64,000 nt of DNA from Rostratula benghalensis (GCA_013399305.1 VXAI01000046.1:4502-68501), one strand, 5' to 3'; shown: positions 38,922 through 52,468, numbered from the stretch's first letter. A program made the numbers and translations. Notes: a model not told the origin generated them from the letters alone.

Positions 38922-41174
38922 ACTTGGCTGGAGCTGAAAGCCACCAGCCCCAGGGAAGGGGGGGGCTGCAGCCCATCACAGCCAAGCCCCGGGCTCCTGC
39001 CTCTCTGCACCCTGCCCTGCCCTCTGCAGCCAGCAAAAACCTTCCCAGAAAGTGGGAAAAGGGTACTAAGGGGAGATGGCTACAAACCACCTTCTCTTCC
39101 CTGCGGGTCTCCGCTGTCAACAGGTAGATGAGTCAGGTTTCGGACTGTTTAAACATCGTTTGTTTTACTGAAGTTAATCCCACTGACAACCTGGATGCCA
39201 CTGCTAAATACTGTGCATTTATTCCCTGGTTAAGGCAGGAATATAGAGTTCAGCTGCTGTCACCAGCCATGGCCTGAGCACGCTGGGTAGGACTGCAGCG
39301 AGAGTGGCTGCTGGAGCGCAGTCACCTGGGATTGTTTGTGTTGGCCATAAACTGCACAGCCCAGGCCTTGGGCCCAGAAACTGCAGATCGCCTGGGTTGT
39401 AAACAGAATCCCTTTCAATTCTCTCCTAATCCTGACTTGTCCAAATGTTTTGATGCAATTAACAACATCTGTTAAATAAAAACTGATTAAAAGAAAAGAG
39501 GTCTTTAAAAAATTATACCAAATACCAGGTGAGATAAAAGTCTCTCTCAAAATGTTGGTCATAACTGATCCTGGAGGGCAGACCTGTTAGAAAGCCAGCA
39601 GCTGAGCTAAATATTTGTAATTCTGGGTATTATAGGTAAACTAGAGAAACAACTATACCAAAGCTTTCTCATTTTCAGGAGAGATGCAATGTATTTTTAA
39701 CAGTATTGCCTAAATGTATAGAGACAAGAGGAATTAAATATAAACTCTATCAGTCAGAACAGTAGCTGTGGCCAAATGTGACTGAACAGATGAGAAAATA
39801 ATTTACACTATAACTCAAAATTTGGTCTATGTCAGACATAGACCCCTGCTAGTCCTGAACTTCAGAAAAGCACAAGTAACCTATGCAGATCCTGTAGCTG
39901 GAGCTGTCTCCTTCTATCAAAGCTCTGAATAGCACAGTGAGTTATAGTTGGTTTGGAAAAACTCAGCAATTCAGCTCTTAGAAGAATTTCCTCCTGGATT
40001 TTTTTATTTAAAGTAAATGGGTGTGACATTAAACTCCTGTACAAAACGAACACAACTGTGTCTGGCTACCTTGGTTACACAGATATTTGGCCCTACTTTC
40101 TTATTTTTGTGCTGAGGCTTTTTCTGTCCCCCCCCTCACTGTATTTTAATGGCTAAGGAAGTAATGCCAGAGCAGAGTGATTTACTAATTTGCTAGATTA
40201 CTTATTTATGTACAAGTAAATTAAGTGGTTCCTTATGCTCATGGGAGTTCTGACACACCATCTTTCATTAAATGCACATCATCCTCCCTATGTCGGATGC
40301 AAAAAAGAAATACTTGTGGTGGAATTGTAGAAGTTGTCTTTTATATTGAAACACAAGTAAAGAAATTTGATGAACAATCAAATGTGTAGCAATCATTATA
40401 AAAAGAAGTTCTCCAAACACGAGGCTATAAACTCACCTGTAGAGTGAGCTGCCTGAGGAGCAGGGTATCACTCGCCGTTTTACTCCCCAGCACTCAGAAA
40501 TGGGCAGAGACACAGTGTCAGACACATGAGCTCACCACAGCAGCAGAATTCATCACCAGCCCCACTTTGTGTGCTGATGGACAGATGCCAAATAGCCAAC
40601 TGTTTGCTGCACAACCAGCTTAGGTGCTCCAGACTATTCCCAAATGATAGTCTCTGACTGTTGAAACAGCTGCTTTCAAAATTCGCTGAGTTCTTTGGGG
40701 CATTTGTGGTCTTGATATTTACTGTATTGGCCTCATTCACTCAGACTAGAACAATGATGTGCTAGAACAAAAAGTGCCCATTTCAAAACACTAAAAACTT
40801 GGTCTGTAGGAGCAAAATCTCTTAAATATAAACATTAAATTATAAGGTAGGGAAAATTTTTGGATCATGTTTTGAATTGTCATCAAAATGATTGGTTCAC
40901 ACCTGCAGAAGCTGAAGAGGGTATCAGTATTGTCTTTTAAAGGTGACGAAGAAAGGAGGTAAGTCTTGCAGATACATTTCAAGTTCTGGGTGGACAGTAC
41001 CGTGCCGAGGAGGGTTCCATCCTCACTGATCCTCTCTATGCCATAAAGACACAAATGCTAATGCATCTGATTATGAATATAAGAGCTGAAGTACATTAAT
41101 CCCTAACACTACCTGACTAATAAAGATAAATGCATGCAATATCAGTTGTAAACTGATGGGCTCTCCTTCCAGCT

Positions 41175-41265
41175 TACCCTTTTAAAAGGGTAGCATTTAA
41201 TTAAAGTCCATTTAATTTGTTTACATGACTAATTAATAGCTGAAATTGTAATTAAACATAAAGCT
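41175..41265. promoter_or_regulatory. Homeobox/FOX motif cluster with 18-bp palindrome
   Basis: TACCCTTTTAAAAGGGTA at 41175-41192 is a perfect palindrome. It is followed within 75 bp by TTTAATTAAAG, CATTTAATTTG, TGTTTAC (FOX core), ACTAATTAATAG and GTAATTAAAC. Such density of TAATTA cores is typical of developmental enhancers. This is a motif-level prediction only. Confidence 0.4.
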
Positions 41266-43354
41266 TTTTAAATGCTCATTCCTTACCTAGCATCAAGAAT
41301 AGTAAGTGGGAGCATCATAATGTGCAAGTAAAACAAGAGGGCAAGATGGCTAAGAATTATAAACCCAAGAAGGGACAGCCTACAGAATGTGAAGGGAGTA
41401 ATCCAATATAAATTAGCGCCTGTCCTTACCTTTAGCCTGCTGGTCACTGTTACCCTGTGATACAGAAGTATAACAAAAGTGTCAATAAGGCACTCATTAT
41501 AAAGCTTTTGGGATATAAATACAGATTCTGCTTTTACAGAAGCATCAGGGAGAAGAGCATGAATAAACCCAAAACTGGTACGTGTCTGTTAAACTTCACT
41601 GTCTGTTATTCTGGTGTGACAGTTGTGCATATCCAGGATAACTGATGAAAAACAACCACACACTGGTTAATTCTGCTTTTTCTGTAAGTGTTGACTTTTC
41701 AACTGGAAAGCAATGTAAACCCAGCTGTCTGTATGTGCTTCTACAGGTCTTCCTGGACCTCCTTCCTCCCTTGTCCCTGCACTGCTCACGCCCAGTTTCC
41801 ATTGTGTGAGATACATTCTCCAAGTTGTATCGGTTATAAATGAGCTTAAAATGTTTAATTTCCAGGTATGTGCCTCTGCTAAGTAATTACTGGAATAATG
41901 AGTGTGGTGCAGGTTTACTGCTCCAGCACGAGGAGCAATGGTGAGATTAAACAATGCCAGGTTCTGGCATCCACAAGTAAGTGTGGGAGATACCTCTGCC
42001 TCCCTTACCTGTGCTGCTTCTTGCCTGGCCCCTTGCCCATCCTTGAGGAGTTGACCCTTCAGGCTTTCCGTTCCAGGTCCAGGCCTTCTCTTGCCTTTGA
42101 GCCTGATGTGTGCTGGCTTCTCTTCCATCTAGGCCCAATGTTGGGCTGTCTCATTTAGGTAAAGCAGCAGCTGCATCTTCCTCCTCAGCAAGCAGGAGAG
42201 GGCTGGGGCGCAGAGAACAGAGAGCAAGTACTTCTCCGTTCCGGCACGTGGCATCACAGTCATCTTGAGGGCTGGGAGGAGTAATTATATGGGAAGTCTC
42301 ATTCAACCCAAATCTAGTAAGCCTATATTGAGCATATGCTTATTAAAACAGTAGCTGTTTTAAGCAATTTTTCAATAAAAAGGAACATTCCTGATACAAG
42401 GACCTATGAACACAAATCAGCCTGTTATCATTCTAATTTGTGAATGGTAAATTTATGAGCAGTAAAATTCCTCAATTCCTCAGTAATTGTAACAAAAAAG
42501 GAATATGCACAAACCAGCATTTCTTCTTAATCGAAGTATTGGAAAGTCTGGATTATTTTTGCTGAAAATCTCAGAAGATTTCAGTCCAAATTTTCAGTAT
42601 GTAAAATTTGTTCTTATGGTTAAAATCCGCAAGGTAACGGGCAGGAGACAAAAACCAGGAGACGGAATTGGAAAGTAGCAGTCAACCTTACCCATGGGAG
42701 ATGTAACCATCTCTAATTGCAGAGACAAGGCTGCTCTGCCAAAACCCAAATGAAGTGGCGTGGGGTATTCGGTTTGTTCCACTGCTGAACCGTACAAGTG
42801 CACGACCTGCTCTGTGACAGCCTTCCTCTCCCTCTTTCCTGCTCATGCTCACACTCAGTGAGCTTCATACACCTTGTCATAAATCAGCTCCTAAACGCTT
42901 TGAGGTATCTGCTTCCTTCCTTTTCCCAAACACTGTTTTAAAGCAAAAGATGGACAATAATCTGTTCATTGAAAAAAAACATAATTTAGCCCACATTTGT
43001 TTTAAATTTATTTCATATTATTTTGTAATATTTTAAGGTCCATATGGAATGAGGACATCTGAAGGAGTTTTCATCTTAGATCTGAATTGCTGCATTATAA
43101 CTATATAATTCTTCTCTTCTACACATTTGCTTGAGTAGCTTTTATCCCCTTCTAGCCTACTAAAATTCCCTCTGTCCAAGGGCCCTTGATCCCATGAAGA
43201 CATATGCAGAGTTTATGCATGGGATAGCCCTTCTTATTTCAGTGGGCACGTGTCATACTGAGTTTGTATTATTTCTTCACAGGTCAGAAGTCTGATGCTT
43301 ACAGATCTTTCTGGGTTTTCTACAGTACCCAAGGTATGAATGTGCAACAGAAAG

Positions 43355-43540
43355 GTCAAATTGCTAAGCCTCACTGCTACTTTTTTATTAGCGAAATGGA
43401 GAAAAAAATACTAATATAAAATTGTTCTTTATTTCTCTTTATGTGAAGCCAAACCAGTGTTTGAGAGCAGGAGGCTGGGTGTGGAAACGTAAGTACCTTG
43501 CATCTGTGACTTTATAAAGTGATTTGGAGACATGTATTTT
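43355..43540 (+). repeat. Possible MIR-like SINE fossil
   Basis: Broken resemblance to the MIR/CORE-SINE 3' half: GCTAAGCCTCACTG, then GCGAAATGGAGAAAAAAATACT (compare the family's AAAATGGGGATAATAATAC) and further on TTATAAAGTGATTTGGAGA (compare TGTAAAGCACTTTGAGA). Too diverged to be certain. Confidence 0.3.
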
Positions 43541-45810
43541 GCAACAATTGGGAAGAAACTGGGTGGGTGGTGTAGAAGAGGGGGAACTGTGAAGACCAAA
43601 TGTTTAGCTGTATTCAACTGTAAACAGAGTGATAGTCAGTAAACAGTCTCTCTGAAGAGAGTAATTAATAGGCACATGTGAAGAGATGGAGAAGAAGATG
43701 TATCCTTCAGCAGACATCAAAGGGCAGGCTGGACAGTGAGAAATTAAGCATACCCCAAGGAGGCCACACAGCTGAAAGTACATTCAGCTAGGAAGTGTAA
43801 TACCATATAATATGCAAGGAAAAGGAGGAGTGAAGGGTTAGACAGGCAGTAGAAAAGGAGTCCTAAATTAACAAAGGAAGGAGCAACTCTGTGAGGAAGG
43901 GAGCAGGAGTGGAGAAGCAGGGAGGTCTAAGCAGGTCAGCTCTTTCTGCAGAGGGGTCAAGTTGCAGAGAAGTTTTGCAGGATTAGAAGAGTGATAAGAT
44001 AGCACAGTAGGTAGCCTCAAAATAAGATAAGGAAACAGGAGGAGCCACTGAAATGAATGGTTCTTCATTGTGATTCTCCTGCCTCTTGCTACATCTGAAA
44101 GCAGAACCCTGTGGCAGTTGGCCAGTTTGACAGGGAAGGCGATAAAAATAAATTACATCCTCTGTTTCCAATACAGACTGAGATGCTTCCAAAAGAATGG
44201 GGGAAGGGAACTTATTTGCAGTAAGGAAAGGTACTTACAAGATCCAAAACTCATTGTCTGTTCTCTATAAAGTGGTGTCATGACTGGGTCCATAATGTAC
44301 GTACTTGGCTCCAAATGAAGTTTTGGAACATTCCACCTCTGGGACCAGATGCTTTCGTGAATGTTCAGCTGGAAGAGAAATCCAAGTTCAAAATGAAGGA
44401 AATGCTCTTTTTTTTTTTTTGCCTCTCAAAGAGCACCCATGAAGCTGAAAGCAACAAATCAGAAAAACTGAGGCCAAGCAGTTTGAGATTCCCAGTGTCC
44501 TGGGTGGTCTGTGCTGTTAAATTCTATTAGTGTCATCTGTGGATAATGTTTTCCTTCAAAACCTGACTGAAACTGAGACAAGATAGATTTTCCCAACCAA
44601 TTTGATTTACAGTTTAACATGAGCAGAATACATGTGTGTTAGCAGTGTGTTTTTGGTCTACTGTTGTAAATTGGGTTTTGTGCACCCAATTCAAACATAG
44701 TCTAAGGAAACAGTCAGGTCTTATTTGAGTTTCTTGGCACAAGTGGAGGTGCATTTTTGCTGTAAAAGCAGCTTTAGCAAGGACAACTAATCTCTCTCAG
44801 ACACAGCATTAAGGGAGTGTTTTTGGAAGAAGCAAAGGAAACCTGTGAGAAGCCTGGAACTCCTAGTATCTAAGATGAAACATACCCTGTCCTCCTGCAT
44901 GTGCTGTCCTCTGGGTTCAGATATGTGCTCTGTGGATCTGTGGAAACTGAGGATTGCCATGCCTTCTCTAGTAACTTTTGGCTGATATATCAAGTGACAC
45001 ATGCAGGGAAAATGTGCCTTCTACCATGCAGGGACCGTAACTGTAGGTCACACAAGGCAGGGAAGTACTTTGCATCCAAGCACTCTGACCTGTGCTTAAG
45101 ACCAAGCAATTGCCCTGTTAGTTATCTACTACCACTCTACTCCTGAGAAAGCAGTCCAAGTTCTTTGTTTAACCACATACAGTGGAGTAAGCCATCAGCT
45201 CCCTATGAACTGGAAATCAAAAGTAGATCTGTTGTTATGGATTCAGGACAAATATATTATTCATTTTACCTGGCTGATTTGTCCCATACCACTAGTGATT
45301 TTCCCAGAGAAAGACTCTGCATATGACTAATGGCATTGTTTGAGGGTTAGAAATTCCAAAGTTGTCTACTCAAGGGAAGAAATTTCATGTTTCAGCAACT
45401 TAGAAACATTGGCTCTAGTTACTGCAAAGAAAGGAATTGCAATTAGTCTTCTACAATCTTTATAGGCATGCCTGAAAAACAGAGATGTCAATATTGCAAG
45501 TCTGAGGGGTCACTAAGGCAGTGTCCTTTGCTGACAGACAACAGACCATGCCTCAAAAATCCCACTTGCTGGGCTGGCGGAGATAACATTTAGTGTGAGG
45601 CAGAGCAGCTTCAGTTTTAGGGCAGGGGTGCTGCCTCTGTGGTTCTTTGGAATCCTCTTTGCTGGAAAACAACCCTGTATTATCCTCCAGAGATCAGCCA
45701 GGGCTGGTCTCCCATCTGTTCATGGATCTGCACCTGTTTTTCATTTCACCAATAGTGGCCACATGGCCTAAGACTTGGGGCGGGGGGAATGCAGAGAAGA
45801 CAATGAGTTT

Positions 45811-45945
45811 GTCGTTCAGGCACTGGGGTTGGATTCACAAGTTCTGAGTTTTAAATCCTGACAGTGAAGCATAACCTTGGTGAGTCCTCTCATTTCTGCC
45901 TGTCTTAACGTCATCTGTAAAGGAGAGGAAGGAGTCATTAATACT
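45811..45945 (+). repeat. MIR/CORE-type tRNA-derived SINE fossil
   Basis: The order of blocks matches the ancient amniote SINE: a GAGTTTTAAATCCTG B-box-like segment, GACAGTG, ACCTTGGTGAGTC, CTCTCATTTCTGCCTGTC, then ATCTGTAAAGGAGAGGAAGG and ATTAATACT. The orientation is + because the tRNA-like part precedes the ATCTGTAAA part. Heavily diverged, so an old insertion. Confidence 0.55.
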
Positions 45946-48094
45946 CTGGGGCTTTGTCCTTACCTTTTCTAACAATGAATTGAAGAAAATTTGTTTTTTC
46001 CTCTTTGGTTGTACTTCACCCAGCACAGAAGTCTTTACGGAAGTGGATCTCTATAAAACATACCACTGACCATTAGGAACACCAAACATGTCTCCCATCC
46101 ACTTCCTTTGCACTCTGAAAAACAGAAGGGAAGTTCCTTAGAAAAGTTGTTCAGTTTCTGCCTGTGTAGATGACAATACTGCTTGGACATAGCTCCAGTA
46201 GCACAGAACTGGTGTATGGGAATTTTGAGTGTTCATCTGCAATGGGTACATGGGAATCCACTGTAGTCACTCTTTGTCGATCTGATGCTTACTCACATTC
46301 TAGCTGCAGCCAGCTTCAGAGGCATATGGAGGCAGCATATATATCAATTCTCTGCCTCTCTTAGGTCTTGCACTGGGCATGCCATAGGTCTGGTATTGTA
46401 CATTTTGTAGTCCTTACACTTGTTTAGAAAACAGAGGCAAAGTTGTTGCCCGGCCTCTGCCTACTCATTTTATTTATTACCTCATCAGCCACACTGTGTG
46501 TTTACACTCCAGTACAGCAGTTTGGCTGCAGCTTGTGTTGACAGCCCATAGATAGCTTGAGGCTAAATAAAGAGGGTAACTGCTGTCAGGTTCCATGTAA
46601 GTTCTTAGCTGGGCATGGCAATGCCATGCTAACTGAGGACATGCTGACCTTGCCAAATGCTATCGGCTTCTGCAAGGGTCTCTTAAAGCGCTCAGTGTTG
46701 GAGATCCTTGCAAAATCACTCTTTGTGAATTTTCAACCCAGGCACTGCTTGTAAAGAATCCTCTCACATTTTTCCTGTCCTAACTGGAGATTGTGTTGAT
46801 TACAAGTGTTCTCAGACTTGTTTTTCACCTTGAGTCTCACTCAACTTCTATGCTGCTGGAGTTTGTCATGGACTTCAATGGAATTAGGATTAGGTCTTTA
46901 TCAGAAAGTTTGCTGCAAGTTTGATTTCCATGTGATATATCTGAAAGCTTTCAATTATCACGCTGCCTTTGAAATGGGAAATTGACAAACTGTTATCTTG
47001 AGAGGTTTGTTGGGTTCAGATCGGTTCCATCAGATCACAAGTAAATGTGTGCCAAGCAGGGTTGCTATTGAGTTCTTTATGTTTGATCCTCAAATTAAAA
47101 TTTACCTGTCTGATTGGTTTGCACTTGAAACCACTACTCTTTGGTTTTATCTGAAATTTGTAACAATGGCAAAGGCAGGTATTTTGCATGAGCCATGGAT
47201 TAGGAGTTTTGTCCCAGCTTCAGAAAACCTTGGGAGGCTTGGGATAAAATGTTATGCTGAACACTACAAATTAACAGGTGCTGTGACCAGAACAGATAAT
47301 TATGATCATTTATTTTGACCTTCTGCAAGGTACGAAGTACCTCCTGTAGTCTTTATAGAGGTCCATACCAGTACATAGTCATTAGAATTCTAGGTTGATT
47401 TAATTACCTCCAATTACAGAAAGTTCACTGCAATCTAAGGTTATTTTTCCGCAGTGTTTAAAATTTGCTCCTCATCTGTCATTGGAACTTGTTTAACTTT
47501 TGGTTTACGTCACTGGAAGTTGCTCTGCTTTCACCTGTGTCGATTGTTAGACTCTATAGCTCCATAGTATCCCCATGTACACCCTTACACACTGCAATCA
47601 ATCAACCTTTATCTTTTTCTTCTTAACCATCTTCATAATCAGGTATATATTTCAGAACTCCAACTCTGGTATTTCCAGAATGTGGACAACACCAATTTAT
47701 CCAGCTTCTGGTGACCTCATTAACTATGCCACTTTTAAATGTTGGTGTCACCTTAAATATTTTTATTGAAGCTCTTGTGATTCACACTCACTCTACAGTT
47801 CTGTAAGGCCCACTTATAAAATCCCTTCTTTCCCATTCAGCTGTGTAATTCAATGGAAATACCCATTTAACCCAAGAAAGGCAAGACCAGACCTTAAACT
47901 GTCAGGCAATGCCAATATAATGCTAACAATGAAAATGTTAATCTTGAACTACTGATATTTTTCTTCTGATACATGACTCATCTTTCTTTTATGGCATATT
48001 TTAAAGTTTATTCCATAAGATCAGTTTTTTCATAGAACAGTATAAATTAATTTGCTAAAAGGCAAACTAATTCCAGACCCAATGTTATCAAGTT

Positions 48095-48150
48095 ATAGAG
48101 TAACTGAAGTGGGAAGGGACCTTTGGAGGTCATGTGTAAATCCCTACTAA
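48095..48150 (-). mobile_element. CR1 LINE 3'-end fragment (diverged)
   Basis: ATAGAGTAACTGAAGTGGGAAGGGACCTTTGGAGGTCATGT-type sequence resembles the reverse complement of the CR1 3' end, whose hallmark is GGTTGGAAGGGACCTT...ATCAT. Only the terminal tens of bases are recognisable, consistent with 5' truncation. Confidence 0.5.
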
Positions 48151-49070
48151 GAGCAAGGTGAAGTTTGAAGATAGATCCAAGTGTACTGCTACATACAACC
48201 GTGACTTCAGAAAAAGGTTGAATGGTATCACGTTCACCTTTCATACAGGACATGACTTATGAATGTCATGACACTTTATTGCAATAGGGATATTGCTATT
48301 ATGTTGTGCTGGGCACTATGCATCCCTAACATGTATTTTGGAGCAAAACTCTATTACTCAATCTATTATCAACATAAACTCTCATGGAAATATAAAAATT
48401 ACTTTGAAGTCTTCTGGCTCATCAATGGCCTAAGAACTAACCCTTTTGTTAAGCAACTAATGTGCAACAAGTCAACTTAAAAAACTTTTCTTCATCTACA
48501 TGCATCTGTATTTTCATTCTATTTTGTCAGAATGGATATGAAGAATTAATCTTCCCACTTTTGGAATGATCTAAGTAAAACCAGGCATTTGACAGAGATC
48601 TGTAAACTGATATCTGATTTTATTTTATTTTTTTTTATATAAAATGCCGTTGTAACATTTGCTTTTCTGATCTTATTCTTTATTTACTACAGTTTTTTTT
48701 ACATCTGTTCCTGTCTTTTTTCATCAAATATTTATCTGCAGCAGCTGAAAGAGCCTCATTTGTTTTAATTAAAAATCAGACCACCAAGCTGGGATCACTT
48801 CCTTAGCTATTCCATGGCTTGCACAGACAGACAGTAGATCTTGTGAGGTTTTCCTGAGGGTGGCCCATTGACAGGCTTCCCCCTCCCTATATCCTTTTCT
48901 TTTGCACCATGTTTATTTTTGGGTAGAGAAATGTAATCAGAGCCACATTCCAGACAAAGAAACTTTTTACAGTTAACACGCATGAGAAAGGAGGAAGATC
49001 ATGTTGTGTTTCATTTGGTGTTTCATTGTAAGAAACTATTTTCTAATTTGTGGCTTCTGCAATGGAATTA

Positions 49071-49165
49071 TCATAGCCACAGAAACATAGGAATTGTCAG
49101 AGCAGTAAGGCCTCTCTAGTTCAGAATGCTGATGCTGACATAGACAGCATGCGCTTAAGGAAAAA
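49071..49165. mobile_element. Ancient amniote LINE-like (CR1/L3-type) fragment
   Basis: ACAGAAACATAGGAATTGTC, then AGCAGTAAGGCCTCTCTAGT and GCTGATGCTGACATAGACAGC, recall the reptile/bird repeat with ATAGGAATTGCCA...GACCA...GGTCCATCTAGTCCAGTATCCTG...GACAGTGGCCA. Diverged, and the class assignment is tentative. Confidence 0.45.
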
Positions 49166-50608
49166 TTGTAGAAATTCAGCTGAGGAGTATCCTACTGAGA
49201 AAACATTTTTTAACTTTTCCTTGCTAGCTAATACTAGCTAGTATCTCTCACGTCTTTTTTTTTTTTTTTTTTTTCCCCAGTGTTAACTTAAGAAGAGGAA
49301 AAAAACACAGAACAAAGAAACTACCTAAAATAACTCCTTTGGCACTTTGGCAAAGTTAGTATTCTAAGGTCATGGTACAAGCTGATGCCTGTTGCTGCTA
49401 AAACTGTTCTAGAGAGCATGTGGGACGTGTTATTTCCATTTTTACATGTACTAGACAAATACTTGTGGGGTACACAGACAGACTACTCGTGACTTCTAGT
49501 GATGGTGAGATGTCTTCTGGTCTCGGCATCTCAATTAGGTTGTACAGCATCACTGACCTTTCTCAGCATCTTGATTACCTTAGTCCTCGTTAATGAGAGA
49601 GAATTTTAAATTAGGCTTTTACATTTGTTTAAGATAGAGGACACTAATAAGCAAATCCTGTGGGTTTTCATACCCTTTTTCCCCCTCATTCTTACAGGAA
49701 AAGTAAAAATTAAGAGAAGCCATCCCTTCTGTTGTATCTTCACTTGGTAAAAATTACCTTTGACGATGACCCTGCTTCCATCTCCCAGGAAGTAAGGCAT
49801 AGAAGAGTCATCTAGTGCTTAGGCACATATTTCTTACAGTTGTCTGTTAGATCAAAACATTGATTAGCTTTACTAGGCGCAATCAGTTTCAGACTCTACA
49901 CTCTAGTAGTTGGAGTTTTCTTAACTCTTGAGAAAACCTATCAGACTCAAAGCCTGACAGTGTCTTGTACTCGTCTTAGTCTATTTTGTAGACAAAGAAG
50001 AAAGAAGGTTGAGGTGATGTCACATATAAAAATTACCTCATTACAGCATCTACATAGGAAAATGGGTTCAGGTGAGCAAAGAATATTGTCTTCTCAAAAT
50101 ACACATATGCAACAGGCATGTGTATAGCCCATTTCAGAACTTTTATATAAAATTTGTTGACTTACCAAGAAGTCAAAGGAGATTTTATCTCAACATCTTT
50201 TCCAATTCACAGTGTTATTCCCTATTATGTCTCCAGAACACAATAATGTGGCTACATAATGTCCTCATGTAGATTGGTTCTGTATTTGAGACACATGGGT
50301 AAAACTGACACAGTAATTCAAGGGCAAAGTTTTCACAAGTAGATGCATACATTAAGGGCAAAAATTTAAACGAAAAGTTGACCCCTAAGTTGTCTTACAC
50401 TCACACTATTTAAGTAACTTTTACAGACATTAATTCACTATATTATAGTTACAATACTGTACTATAACTTTTTAAGATCTTGATATTGGCATAAAGGAAA
50501 AGAATCAATGATTTAACTTGGAATCAGAAGTTAACATACTGAGACAGGAGACAGCATCACTGCCTAATCAATTGAACAACAGAAGGGCATTCAGGAACTT
50601 ACATATTC

Positions 50609-50735
50609 TTTCCAGCTCTGCCACTGAATTGAGTGTGACCTTCATCGAATTATGTTTCTACTCTGTAAAATGTAACTGTAAATTCTCTTTTTAAAAGCAT
50701 TGTAAATGAGAAAGTACTGTAAAGTATCCTAGATT
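50609..50735 (+). repeat. MIR-type SINE fossil
   Basis: CCAGCTCTGCCACTGAATTG then AGTGTGACCTTCATC match the MIR/CORE segment GGCTCTGCCACTGACTTGCTGTGTGACCTTGG closely. They are followed by CTCTGTAAAATGTAACTGTA and ATTGTAAATGAGAAAGTACTGTAAAG, the expected tail-side blocks. This is the best preserved of the SINE fossils. Confidence 0.65.
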
Positions 50736-52025
50736 TGATGCTGATTGCATCCAATGGTAAGTGAAATCAGAGTTAAACTAATCTAAGGGAGACTTTATTA
50801 ACTAGAAAGATTATGAGCTTGTCAAAAAGATATTAATTAAAGTCTGGGGACTGCTTGCCAGTGTCATTCTAAATTAATTGCTAATGGGTTACTCTTAAAA
50901 GTGGAGCACAGCTGCAAGAACATCAGGCTCAAAGGAAACTTGATTTTGTTTATCATTCATTTTTACTGTGTTTAGCAAAGGATTTCTAAATACCAAAGAA
51001 ACCTGAAACTTTCTGGCAAGGATATTTTGATTACAAAAATCTTTCTATAATCTAAATGGCAGGATTCACACACTTACTGTAGCCTTCTACACTTTTATCT
51101 CTTTCAGTAAATCTCCAAATAAAGAAAAACCTTTAGAACTACATCTGTTAAGAGGCAAAGAAGCCAAAAAAGGCAACTGGCCTTTTAGAGCCAGTGGCAC
51201 ACAAAAGGGTTTGACGTAACAGTTAGCAGTGATTCTCCTGACCCCCAAAAGTGTGTGGTTGGTGTCACACTCTTTGGGGATAATATTACCTGTGAAAGAA
51301 ACTGAGAACAGGCCAGAGATTTTTTCTGATTTCAAGGCCTCCAGTTTATAGCTATACTTGAGGGCACAGGGTGGGCATGGGTTTGGGGAGTGACTGATAA
51401 CCACTCATGGTCCTGTTTCCAGGCTATGTGTTCTAGCTTTTTGTGTATGTGTTTGGTTCTAACATCTCACAGAAGTAAGTGCCTCAGAAGGCCGTGTAGT
51501 TAAACAAAGACTGTACTCTGCTCAAACTTAAATTGGTACATGGGGACTATTCCTTAAAGACAGTATAGTTACACCGGTGTAAAATGTGGGAAAAGAAAAC
51601 CTGAGGAGGAGAAAATGTAACCCACTCAAGATGTGTTAAGCTATTTCCTTACTTCATGCTGTTAGTATAACAATTTTGTATCAGTTATTGGGTCAAACAG
51701 GACCACAGATCACTATTTCAAAGGAAGATGGAGAGTTCTGTGCTACTTCAGACAGAAATTTTCAAAATAGTGAGAATTTGGTGAAAACATTTATTTTTGA
51801 TAGAGCTGTGTCACCAAAGAAGGAAGTGATAACCTGTTATCTTTTTTATACCTACACTTTCAATTTGAAAATATGAAAGCTGCCACTGCATCTAATTCTG
51901 CTAATTCAGGTGTGTTAAATCCTGACAAGGCTATCTGACCCAAAAGGCACAGTTCTGTCCTTGTGCAAATCAGCAACAAAAATACCAGTTGATTTTAAAA
52001 GATGCCAAAATTGTACCAAAGTGAA

Positions 52026-52050
52026 GGGTGGGGGGTGGGTATGTTTGGGG
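52026..52050 (+). other. Potential G-quadruplex
   Basis: G-tracts at 52026-52028, 52030-52035, 52037-52039 and 52047-52050 with loops of 1, 1 and 7 nt satisfy the usual G3+N1-7 rule on the + strand. A G/T-rich tract follows to 52076. Confidence 0.6.
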
Positions 52051-52437
52051 TTTTTGGTTTGGGTTGGGTTTTTTACTCCAGAAAATAAGAATATGATTTA
52101 CACCTTCCCATATTGATCCTTCTGTTCAGACAGTCATGATCTTCATAATACTGGGACACTTCAGTGTTTTGGCTTTCATTTTGGATGCTGTCATTTTAGC
52201 AGTGCAAATACTAAGTGATAGGGGAATATGGTGCTTTGAAGTGCTGACGACTACTCTGTTAATGGCTTGGGAATATAGCTAGCACAGCTGTCTCCATATT
52301 GCTTGTGAACAGAATTCCTCTCCTATTTGTTTCACAAAACTTGGTGACAGAATATTAGTAATAATTTTTGAAACTCCATAATATACTAATTAAAAGTCAC
52401 CTTCCTAATACTTATGAAACCATCTTATGAAAGAGAA

Positions 52438-52468
52438 ACATTACATTACATTACATTAACATTACATT
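52438..52468 (+). repeat. (ACATT)n microsatellite
   Basis: Four perfect ACATT units (52438-52457) followed by two imperfect ones. Simple repeat. Confidence 0.85.

Larger units (their letters stand above)
37346..41160. other. Intergenic DNA downstream of TCF12
   Basis: No gene was recognised on either strand. It holds the GC-rich patch above, a perfect 9-bp-stem hairpin at 38898-38921 and a short direct repeat (CCCAATTCTAAAG near 38838 and 38884). Texture is otherwise single copy. In mammals the next gene downstream is CGNL1. None of its coding sequence is visible here. Confidence 0.7.
41266..48094. other. Intergenic DNA, no gene recognised
   Basis: AT-rich, with many short accidental open frames (longest 153 codons, minus, 41667-42128) lacking any recognisable domain. 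It contains one fairly clear and one doubtful MIR/tRNA-type SINE fossil (listed separately). A more GC-rich stretch lies at 41.95-42.25 kb, with a CACGTG E-box near 42246. Confidence 0.7.
48151..52020. other. Intergenic DNA with old repeat fragments
   Basis: AT-rich and no gene recognised. Holds a 20-nt poly-T followed by CCCCAG (49255-49278) and the CR1-like and MIR-like fragments listed separately. Confidence 0.7.

Noticed and set aside
41667..42128. 153-codon minus-strand open frame downstream of TCF12
   Set aside because: No recognisable domain, no flanking exons, and low-complexity Lys/Arg/Gly-rich start. Likely chance.
46998..47318. 106-codon + open frame in intergenic DNA
   Set aside because: No recognisable family, splice context or codon pattern. 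AT-rich chance frame.
49255..49278. T20-CCCCAG as a strong splice acceptor
   Set aside because: It looks like an acceptor, but no coding sequence or donor follows. Better explained as a poly-T tract.
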